Below, piece after piece: positions 24,583 through 32,055 of a stretch of DNA of 64,000 nt. The stretch covers positions 17,101,353 through 17,165,352 of the forward strand of contig CM048848.1 in NCBI GenBank assembly GCA_026545225.1, given 5' to 3'. Made by a program: the position numbers and the translations under genes. The notes below the pieces were generated by a model. The model saw only the letters and a program-made list of their open reading frames with translations. It was not told the DNA's origin and ran no database searches. Source of the stretch: Cornus controversa (Eukaryota; Streptophyta; Magnoliopsida; Cornales; Cornaceae). Each line of letters begins with the position of its first letter. The first letter of the stretch is position 1.

Positions 24583-25974
24583 ATGCTGTGTAGATCGGAG
24601 ACTGATGATATGGAGGAAGTTCCGGAGGTAACAAAGTTCTTTTGCCCAAGTGAAGATGAAATATCTGTTGAGGAGATTGATATCGAGGAGGTGAATAAAA
24701 ACCAGATGAGTCAAGTATACAGAGAGATGATTGGTTTACAGAATGCTCTGAGTGTGGTACAACAAGAGAATAGAGAGTTGCGACTTGCAGAATCAAAGAA
24801 GATGAAGGGGGAAACCTCCTATGGCGGATATGAGAAGTACAGAACAAATCGAGGAAGGGGGAGAGGTGATAATGGGCGATATGGTAGTCGTAAAGGGAGT
24901 TTTAGAGGTCGGCTTGGCATGAATCAGGGATGGTATGGTTCTAGATCTGGGGACCATCGAGGTGACCGAATTGGGGGAGAAGAGACGGTTAGTACAGATA
25001 CGGCGGCGCGTGAGAATAGGGCAAGTGGATCTAACGCGCGGGGGGAGAGTAATGTAAAAGCAAGTGGGCAAGTGGGAGGAAGTGTAGACAACTCAGGGAA
25101 GGGTAGGGAGTCTTTTCCACCGATTAGAAGTGGAGGTCAGGAGGAAAATGCAAAGAGTGAACACAATCCGAAGACTTGGGCATCAATTGCAAGTCAAACT
25201 GTGAGGAACGGAGAAAGATTTGAATATTTTCCCCCTGAAGTTGAGGAGGAAGGGCCTGTGGTATCACCCCCTTCAGAGATTGTTGAAGCTGGCATGCAAG
25301 ATTGGGATGCAACGTTGGTTGGATACTTTGTTGATCAGAAATTGCCCTATTTCACTGTGAATTCCATTGCGAGGAAGTTATGGATGAGGAAGGGTCTTCT
25401 GGAGGTGCTGGGAATTGAGAAGGGGTTCTTCTTCTTCAAGTTCATGAATAAGCAGAATAGGGATGATGTTTTTGAGCAAGGGCCATGGCACTTTTTGGGA
25501 CGCCATATTGTCTTGAAGAAATGGCAGGAAGGTATGGAGCTGCATAAAGATAAGTTGGAAAAAATCCCATTGTGGGTAAAGATGTTTAATGTCCCTCTGG
25601 AGTATTGGACTCCGAAGGGGTTAAGTTATCTTGCTAGTGCAATTGGGGTTCCCCTGTTTGCAGACTCATTAACCCTGTTGAAGAAGAGGGTGAGTTTTGC
25701 CCGTATTTGTATTGAAGTTTGCCCAGAGAAGGAGCTTCTGTCTGAATTTAAACTCAAGCTAAAAAATGGGGAGAAGATCACTATTACAGTGGAGTATCAG
25801 TGGAAGCCAGTGATATGTACAGAATGCCATAGCTTTGGTCATACTGTATTAAATTGTGCTTTGAGAGGGAATCAAGATGCTCAGGAGAGTGCAAATGAAG
25901 GGACACAGATTATTGTCTGCCAAGGTGGCAAAAAGTTCAGAAGAGGAATGAACAGCCTGGTGAATGGATTGTAG
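24583..25974 (+). CDS. LINE ORF1, main part: RNA-binding Gag-like protein (DUF4283 + CCHC knuckle)
   Basis: ORF1 proteins of plant L1s coat the element RNA in a ribonucleoprotein needed for retrotransposition. This 463-residue frame has an acidic N-terminus, a likely short coiled coil at about residues 42-72, and an Arg/Gly-rich tract at about 88-130. A DUF4283-like domain follows at about 240-330 (hallmark GPWHFLGRHIVLKKW), and then a canonical zinc knuckle C-x2-C-x4-H-x4-C at Cys412, Cys415, His420 and Cys425. The first ATG (24583) is only 7 bp inside the element; the in-frame ATG at 24610 is an equally good start. The frame closes at 25972-25974, short of the family's usual C-terminal tail. 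That tail continues in the -1 frame, so this is a broken copy, a sequencing slip or, less likely, a recoding site. Confidence 0.85.
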   Translation: MLCRSETDDMEEVPEVTKFFCPSEDEISVEEIDIEEVNKNQMSQVYREMIGLQNALSVVQQENRELRLAESKKMKGETSYGGYEKYRTNRGRGRGDNGRYGSRKGSFRGRLGMNQGWYGSRSGDHRGDRIGGEETVSTDTAARENRASGSNARGESNVKASGQVGGSVDNSGKGRESFPPIRSGGQEENAKSEHNPKTWASIASQTVRNGERFEYFPPEVEEEGPVVSPPSEIVEAGMQDWDATLVGYFVDQKLPYFTVNSIARKLWMRKGLLEVLGIEKGFFFFKFMNKQNRDDVFEQGPWHFLGRHIVLKKWQEGMELHKDKLEKIPLWVKMFNVPLEYWTPKGLSYLASAIGVPLFADSLTLLKKRVSFARICIEVCPEKELLSEFKLKLKNGEKITITVEYQWKPVICTECHSFGHTVLNCALRGNQDAQESANEGTQIIVCQGGKKFRRGMNSLVNGL

Positions 25975-26336
25975 TGGGTAAGAAGTCAGTGAAAGAAAGG
26001 AAGGAAGAAGGTAGGGAAGAGCAGGGTACAGAAGGTAATCAGGAGGAGCATGCAGGGATGGTGGAGCCAGAGAAGGTGTCTCCAAATAGATTCCAAGTTC
26101 TAAGCGTGCAGGAGGGGATAATTGAAGTAGTGGAACCTGCTGAGGAGGTTCATACTGAGAGTAATCAGACTTTTAATTCTACAGTGGAGAAAACTGAAGG
26201 TAAGAGTATTGCCAAAAATCTTGTTCCTACTACTGATGTGAATGGAAATAAGAGTAGGAAATATAATGGATTATTGAAACCAAAGAGGGGCACATTTATC
26301 CATCATCCCAAAACAGGGGTGGGGGAAGGTTTTTGA
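25899..26336 (+). pseudogene. LINE ORF1, C-terminal tail in the -1 frame
   Basis: This frame is open from 25899, after a stop at 25896-25898, to the stop at 26334-26336. It overlaps the main ORF1 frame by 76 bp. Its reading from about 25941 continues sensibly past the main frame's stop: a GEWIVVGKK stretch, a charged linker, then an NRFQVL motif of the sort found in plant L1 ORF1 tails. The phase change fits loss of one base. The A5 run at 25930-25934 is a plausible site, but the exact position cannot be fixed from one copy. It ends 19 bp before the ORF2 ATG. Confidence 0.75.
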
Positions 26337-26355
26337 ATTTTTTTGATATTAGTCC

Positions 26356-28947
26356 ATGAAGGTAGGAATATGGAATGTTAGGGGTTTGAATAACCCCAGA
26401 AAGCAGAGGGAAGTTAGAAGGATTATAAGGCAGTTTGATTTGCCTTTGGTCTGTTTAGTGGAAACAAAAATTAAGGAGAATAAGAAGATGGAAGTCTTAA
26501 AAGTTATTAATAATCAATGGTGTTTGGTGCACAACTATGAGTATTCTGATAGTGGTAGAGTTTGGGTGGCTTGGGATGCTAATAGGGTTCAGGTTCATGT
26601 GATTAAGAGGTCGGAGCAGATGATCCATTGTAGTGTTAAATCTGCAGATGGGCTTGTTAATTGTCTTGCTACTTTTGTGTATGGGTTGAACAGCCATATA
26701 GGTCGAAGATCTTTGTGGAGTGATATGAAAAATTTAGCTAAGGAATGCAGAGATATCCCTTGGTTCCTGGCTGGAGACTTTAATGCAGTCAGATATCAAC
26801 ATGAAAGAATTGGTGGCACAACTGAATGGACAGATACTATGAAGGAGTTTGGGCAATGTATTCAAGAGGCTGAGTTGCTGGATCTAAGATATTCTGGATT
26901 AAAGTTTACTTGGTCTACAAGGGCTTTGTTTAGGAAACTTGATAGAGTTCTGGTAAATGAGAGATGGATTACTCAGTTTAGTAACTCGGAGGCTATGTTT
27001 GAACCTCCGGGGATTTCAGACCATGCTCTTATTTTGTTAAATATTCCTATGGTTCCCAAGCAGTCAAAGAAGCCGTTCAGACTTAATAATTTCCTCATGA
27101 ATCATAAGGAGTTCTTCCCGGTGGTAAATGAAGTTTGGCAGAGAAACATCAGGGGTACTCCCATGTTTGTGGTAACCCAGAAATTGAGAATGGTGAAGGT
27201 GGAGTTGAAGAAGCTGAATTGTACTCATTTTAGTGATCTGTCTAAAAGAGTCAAGGAAGCTAGAGAGCAGCTGTACAATATCCAAAGGAAAGTGGATGAG
27301 TACCCTTTGATATATGAGTACAAAGACCAGGAGGTGAAGCAAATTCATAAGTACCAGAATTTGGAAAGTGCAGAGGAAATTTTGTTCAGACAGCAGTCCA
27401 GGGTTCAGTGGCTTCAGCTTGGAGATAAAAACACATCATATTTCCATAAAGTAGCTGTCCAGAGAAGACAAAGAAATAGTATTGTGTCTATTTCTACCAT
27501 AGAGGGGCAGAGGTTGGATCAGCAAGATTTGGTTGTAAATGAAATTGTGCAGTTTTATAAAAAGCTGCTAAGTAAAAGAGAAGGAGATAGTACTGTCCCT
27601 GACTTGAAGCAATTTGTAAAGCATCCTATAAATATGGAGCAATCTGCTTACATGAAGAGGGAAGTGACCACAGAGGAAGTGAGAAGTACTATGTTTTCTC
27701 TAAAGGATGATAAAGCTCCAGGAAGTGATGGGTTTAATGCGCTGTTCTTCAAAAAAGCTTGGCACATTATTGGTGGGGAAGTAACAAAGGCCGTGAAGGA
27801 TTTCTTTGTCTCCGGTAGAATTCTTAAGGAGATAAACTCTACAATTATTACCCTAGTTCCAAAGGTGGAGAACCCAACTTATGTAGCTGATTTCAGGCCT
27901 ATATCAGTATGTAACATGCTATACAAATGCATTGCAAAGATCATAGCAAACAGGTTGAAGCCAGTGCTATCTGAGGCAATCAGCTTAAACCAAGGGGCAT
28001 TTATACCAGGAAGAAGTATCACGGATAAAATTCTTCTGGCACAGGAATTAATGAGGGGATACCATAAGTCATTGAAGCCTGCTCGGGTAACTTTAAAGGT
28101 GGATATTACGAAGGCTTATGATACAGTTGCATGGGATTTTATGGAAGCTACTCTCAAAGCATTTAACATTCCTCAGGTGATGATACACTGGATTATGACT
28201 TGCATATCCACTGCGAAGTTTTCTGTAAATGTGAATGGGAACCTGGAGGGTTATTTTGGGAGTGGTAGGGGTCTTAGACAGGGTGATCCCATGTCTCCTT
28301 ACCTATTTGTGATGGGGATGGAGATTCTTACAGGGTTGCTGCAGGAAAGAACAGCTCATAGTGATTTTCACTACCATTGGAAGTGCGCTGACCAGAAGCT
28401 GAGTAATCTTGTGTTTGCTGATGATTTAATGATGTTTTCAGCAGGTGACATTGCTTCTGTTAATATTCTTATGGATTCTCTGAATGAATTTGGAGCTTTT
28501 TCAGGCCTTCTTCCTAATAGTTCAAAGAGTATGATGTTTAGTTCAGGGCTAACAAATGTGGAAGAGGATCAAATCCTGAGTACGCTTTGTTTTAAGCAAG
28601 GAGAGCTACCTGTGAAATATCTTGGGGTGCCATTGCTATCCACAAGATTAAAAGCTGTGCACTGTGAAGGGCTTGTTAATAAGATGACTGGGAAGGTAAA
28701 GGCATGGACAAGCAAATACCTGTCTTTTGCAGGAAGGATGCAACTAATACAGGCTGTTTTATTCTCTACTCAAGTTTACTGGGCTTCAACGTTTGTGCTT
28801 CCAAAGGCTGTGCTGAAGGCAGTACATGCAATAATGAGAAAGTTCTTATGGAAAGGTACAGATTTAAAGGTAGGGGTGAGAAAATTGGATGGAATCAGGT
28901 GTGTCTTCCAAAAGAAGAGGGGGGTTTGGGCATTAAAGACGCTGTAA
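26356..28947 (+). CDS. LINE ORF2, N-terminal part: APE-like endonuclease and reverse transcriptase
   Basis: ORF2 nicks the chromosome and copies the element RNA onto the nick. This 863-residue frame begins with MKVGIWNVRGLNN, the usual start of plant L1 endonucleases. Endonuclease residues are all present: Asn7, Glu36, Tyr109, Asp141 and Asn143 (GDFN), Asp196, and Asp222-His223 (SDH). The RT spans about residues 450-765. It contains KAPGSDGF (453-460), DFRPIS (512-517), NQGAFIPGRS (545-554), the Asp583 block KVDITKAYD, GLRQGDPMSP (639-648), the catalytic FADD (687-690) and KYLGVPL (754-760). The family-like sequence runs to FLWKGTDLK (830-838). The last 25 or so residues, to the stop at 28945-28947, are out of frame. 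No RNase H domain is visible. Confidence 0.92.
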   Translation: MKVGIWNVRGLNNPRKQREVRRIIRQFDLPLVCLVETKIKENKKMEVLKVINNQWCLVHNYEYSDSGRVWVAWDANRVQVHVIKRSEQMIHCSVKSADGLVNCLATFVYGLNSHIGRRSLWSDMKNLAKECRDIPWFLAGDFNAVRYQHERIGGTTEWTDTMKEFGQCIQEAELLDLRYSGLKFTWSTRALFRKLDRVLVNERWITQFSNSEAMFEPPGISDHALILLNIPMVPKQSKKPFRLNNFLMNHKEFFPVVNEVWQRNIRGTPMFVVTQKLRMVKVELKKLNCTHFSDLSKRVKEAREQLYNIQRKVDEYPLIYEYKDQEVKQIHKYQNLESAEEILFRQQSRVQWLQLGDKNTSYFHKVAVQRRQRNSIVSISTIEGQRLDQQDLVVNEIVQFYKKLLSKREGDSTVPDLKQFVKHPINMEQSAYMKREVTTEEVRSTMFSLKDDKAPGSDGFNALFFKKAWHIIGGEVTKAVKDFFVSGRILKEINSTIITLVPKVENPTYVADFRPISVCNMLYKCIAKIIANRLKPVLSEAISLNQGAFIPGRSITDKILLAQELMRGYHKSLKPARVTLKVDITKAYDTVAWDFMEATLKAFNIPQVMIHWIMTCISTAKFSVNVNGNLEGYFGSGRGLRQGDPMSPYLFVMGMEILTGLLQERTAHSDFHYHWKCADQKLSNLVFADDLMMFSAGDIASVNILMDSLNEFGAFSGLLPNSSKSMMFSSGLTNVEEDQILSTLCFKQGELPVKYLGVPLLSTRLKAVHCEGLVNKMTGKVKAWTSKYLSFAGRMQLIQAVLFSTQVYWASTFVLPKAVLKAVHAIMRKFLWKGTDLKVGVRKLDGIRCVFQKKRGVWALKTL

Positions 28948-29993
28948 TCTGGAATAATGCAGCTATGGCTAAGCATGTGTGGAGGCTTATCCAACCTAAG
29001 TCTGTATCCTTATGGGCTTCATGGGTGAAAAAACATATTCTTAAAGATAAGAATTTCTGGAATGCAAAACCCCCAGCTGAGTGTACTTGGGCTTGGAGGA
29101 AACTTCTGAAATTGAGACCTGTGTGTAGATCTAAGATGAGATATATGGTTGGTAATGGGCAATGTACCTCTCTATGGTATGATTACTGGCTGCCAAGTGG
29201 GCCGTTATGTATGCAGTATCACAGAAGAATGATTACAGATTCTGGATTGGGAGAGAAGGCCATGGTTGCTGCAGTGGTTGATGGGGATCAATGGAAATGG
29301 CCATCCACGAATACCATGGAATGGATGACAATCCGAAATAGTATTCCAGCCAATCTCAAGCCTAACAGTTTTGAAGAAGATAAAGTCATATGGGAACCAA
29401 CGGGACAGGATTTCTCCATTAGATCTACCTGGGAAGAATTGAGGCCCAAGCAGGAGACAGTGACTTGGAAGGGTATTGTTTGGTTCTCTGCAAACATACC
29501 TAAACATGCTTTCTTGTTGTGGCTTGTTCACCAGGATAGAATTAGCACTCAGTACAGGCTCATGAAATGGGGAATAGTGAATACAGGGAATTGTATTTTC
29601 TGTAGAAGCATAACAGAGGACCGGGACCACTTGTTTTTTGAATGTAGTTTTACAAATAGATTGTGGAAAACAATTACAGGTAAAAGTGCTGTTCAGTGGC
29701 CGGATGGGGATTGGAATGCAATTATGAACTGGGCAGTGCTGACTCTCCAAGGTAAGACATTGATCTCAATTGTGAATAAACTGAGTTTTGCAGCAACAGT
29801 GTATGAGATATGGAAAGAAAGAAACAAGAGAAGATATGCTGATGAATATAGGGACTTTGATGCTATAAAAGGTTGCATTATTCAAGAGGTAAGATTCAGG
29901 GTTACTTCAATGAAGAAGTTTCCGCGTACTCCTAGTAATCAGTGGGTGCAGCAGGAATGGAGATTGCCAGAATCTATTTATGATAGAGAGTAG
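28872..29993 (+). pseudogene. LINE ORF2, C-terminal part in the -1 frame (zf-RVT zinc knuckle)
   Basis: ORF2 continues here in the -1 frame, starting close to the G4 run at 28873-28876. VCLPKEEGGLGIK, a conserved plant L1 motif, follows straight after the FLWKG motif of the other frame. A zf-RVT domain lies at about 29466-29666 with Cys at 29592 and 29601, His at 29628 and Cys at 29643 (C-x2-C-x8-H-x4-C). The protein ends at a stop at 29991-29993 with no RNase H domain. With the N-terminal part, the whole ORF2 would be about 1210 residues, in the normal plant L1 range. An upstream ATG at 28704 is open in this frame, but the 28704-28871 translation is the wrong frame for the RT region. Confidence 0.85.
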
Positions 29994-30670
29994 GTTGGAA
30001 TTGCGGGGGGAGGGGAATCCAATGGGCTGGTTTTATTGATGAATTTTCTTTTTTCTGGTTTGAATTGCTGGTTGATTTCATGGCAGGCAGGGTCGATGGT
30101 TGATTTCATGGCAGGCAGGGTGGATTTGTTGGAGTTTTCTGGTTTGAATTGCTCGGTGGGGACTGATGCAGGTTCGGGCAATAGATGGTGGAGGCAGATA
30201 GAAGTTTCTTGTTGGCTTCCTTATTGCTGGATGAGGTTCGCATGGCAGTCAGGGAGGATGATATGCTCGGAGGGAGGGATAGTGTGCATTGGTTGGCAGC
30301 TGGTGGTGAATTCAATCAGACGAACCCAATGCTCAAAATGGCTGGACCTTTGTACCTGGATGAACATTAGGATTTCAGAAATCATTCTGTATGTGCTGCT
30401 TTTCTATGCTAGCTGGGGGAAGCAAACAAGTGGAACTCAGCATACTCAAAAAATTTTCTTTTTGATTTCTTTGTGCAGAAGGGGTATTCTAATAGGTGGT
30501 CATGGTAGTAATACCCTTGTAGGAGCAAACCCTATGGGATATAGTTTTCTTGGTTGGATTTTATACTTATGGTGGATATGGGGATTCCACAGTTGTTTAT
30601 CCCCCTTGGGGAATGCCTCAAGTCAACTTGTAAATTGACTTTGGTTCTGAATATTAAACACTTACCTTTT
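29994..30670 (+). other. LINE 3' UTR
   Basis: This is about 680 bp between the ORF2 stop and the A tail. It begins with a G-rich tract (G6 at 30005-30010, G4 at 30012-30015, G3 at 30024-30026) and then a short tandem repeat. No canonical AATAAA stands close to the tail. An open frame at 30036-30638 is present, but its product is not recognised and it overlaps the tandem repeat, so I treat it as chance. Confidence 0.75.
30051..30153 (+). repeat. 28-bp-period minisatellite in the LINE 3' UTR
   Basis: A 22-bp segment beginning 'gttgatttcatggcagg' occurs at 30071-30092 and 30099-30120, 28 bp apart. The flanking 'ttttctggtttgaattgct' occurs at 30051-30069 and 30135-30153, 84 bp (3 x 28) apart. 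Together they suggest a degenerate array of about 28-bp units. Confidence 0.7.
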
Positions 30671-30671
30671 C

Positions 30672-30680
30672 AAAAAAAAA
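30672..30680 (+). other. LINE poly(A) tail (9 A)
   Basis: Nine A residues follow 'cttaccttttc' and abut the right target-site duplicate directly, as expected for target-primed reverse transcription from a polyadenylated RNA. Confidence 0.9.
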
Positions 30681-30696
30681 TAATACGAATTGTATG
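30681..30696. repeat. LINE target-site duplicate, right copy
   Basis: The 16-bp 'taatacgaattgtatg' follows directly after the A tail and continues into the satellite sequence expected after the empty site. Confidence 0.95.
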
Positions 30697-32055
30697 TTAC
30701 TTTTTTCGAAATTAAACCGTCAAAGCGTGCCAAAGAAACGACGATCATCTCGATTCGATCTTCATCCAAGTTTGTTTGAGTGGTTCTGAGTCGACAAGAA
30801 CAATTCCATGCAAAATTCAGGCATGACCACGTCCTTATGGTGCTTTGTACTAGAATTGACCGTCTGGATGTCCAAAAGAATAGAGAATGACAACAACAGT
30901 TTTGAACTTGTTTCGTTTGACTTGTTTCGATTTGAAAAGTCCCAATCCAAGTGAAATCGTGCCATGCTTAGAATAATACGTTGCTTTATGCCAAATTCGA
31001 CCGTGAGGACGTCCTGAATCGAAAAGAGTAAGTCATTGCTGCACTCATAAATGATCACATCCGTATGGTGCTTTGTGCCAAATTCGACCATCTGGACAAC
31101 TAAAAGAAACAATTAGCAAGCTATCGATGATTTTAAACAAGTTTAGTTTGAGTTGTTCTGATTCAAAAACCCGATTCCTCGAGGAGTCGTGCCATAATCG
31201 GAAAGCGTCCAAAAGAAATGACGACCATGTCAATCCGATATTCATCAGAACCGTATGGTACTTTGTTCCAAATTCAACTGTTTTGACATCTAAAGGAAAC
31301 AATTAGCAAGCTACCAACCATTATAAACTTGTTGCATTTGAGTTGTTTTGCTTCGAAAACCACATTCCAGGAGAAGTCGCGCCATAATACGAATCGTATG
31401 TTACTTTCTTTGAAATTAAACCGTCGAAGCGTGCCAAAGAAACGACGACCATGTCGATCCGATCTTCATCCAAGTTTGTTTGAGTTGTTCTAAGTCGAAA
31501 AGAACAATTCCTTGAAAAAATCAAGCATGACCACAACCGTATGGTGCTTTGTGCTATAATTGACCGTCTGAATGTCCAGAAGAATGGAAAATGACAACAA
31601 CGGTTTTGAACTTGTTTTGTTTGACTTGTTTTGAGGAGAAAAGTCCCAATCCGAGTGTAATCGTGCCATACTTAGAATTATACGTGCTTTATGCTAAATT
31701 CGAATGTGAGGACGTCCTGAATCGAAAAGAGTAATTGCATGTTGCACTCATGAATAATCACAACCGTATGGTCGTTTATGCCAAACTCGACCATCTGGCC
31801 AACTAAAAGAGACAATTAGCCAGCTATCGACGATTTTTAACAAGTTTAGTTTGAGTTGTTCGGATACAAAAATCCCATTCCTGGAGAAGTCGTGCCATAA
31901 TCAGAATCGTACGTTGCTTTTGTCCAAATTAGACCATCAAAGCGTCCAAAAGAAATGACCACCATATAAATCCGATCTTCATCACAACCGTATGGTGCTT
32001 TGTTCCAAATTCGACCGTTTGGACATCTAAAGAAAATAATTAGCATGCTACCAAC

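Larger units (their letters stand above)
24576..30680 (+). mobile_element. L1-type LINE (non-LTR retrotransposon), 6105 bp
   Basis: The element is bounded by perfect 16-bp target-site duplicates and ends in a 9-A tail. Gene order is ORF1 (nucleic-acid-binding protein), a 19-bp spacer, ORF2 (endonuclease-RT-zinc knuckle), 3' UTR and poly(A). This is the standard layout of plant L1 elements, which copy themselves through an RNA by target-primed reverse transcription. Only 7 bp precede the first ORF1 ATG, so the promoter-bearing 5' UTR is missing. Both ORFs carry a -1 frame change. It probably inserted recently, because the duplicates have no mismatch, but as read it cannot supply its own proteins. 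Confidence 0.96.
22163..32055. repeat. HOR copy R0 (3772 bp, split by the LINE)
   Basis: Satellite portions 22163-24575 and 30697-32055 add to exactly 3772 bp once the LINE and one target-site duplicate are removed. Monomer starts at 22163, 23186, 24208 and 24494 correspond to 32056, 33079, 34101 and 34387 in R1, each offset by 9893 (3772+6121). The LINE lies inside the second diverged monomer. Confidence 0.93.

Noticed and set aside
25925-25940. Programmed -1 ribosomal frameshift site in LINE ORF1
   Set aside because: The A5 run preceded by GGC does not form a proper slippery heptamer in the reading phase, and ORF2 has a similar defect, so mutation or base-calling error is simpler.
25849-26064. 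Short antisense frames across ORF1 (for example 25849-26085 and 24793-25071)
   Set aside because: They are antisense shadows of purine-rich ORF1 coding sequence; no independent support.
29205-29750. 181-codon minus-strand open frame inside LINE ORF2
   Set aside because: It is the antisense shadow of the conserved C-terminal ORF2 coding region.
30036-30638. 200-codon open frame after LINE ORF2
   Set aside because: It lies in the 3' UTR, spans the 28-bp minisatellite, has no recognisable domain and an unusual Trp-rich make-up expected from TGG-rich DNA.
24576-30680. LTR retrotransposon or endogenous pararetrovirus
   Set aside because: There are no long terminal repeats, no protease, integrase or RNase H, and no tRNA primer site. 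The endonuclease-RT order, A tail and variable-length target duplication define a LINE.
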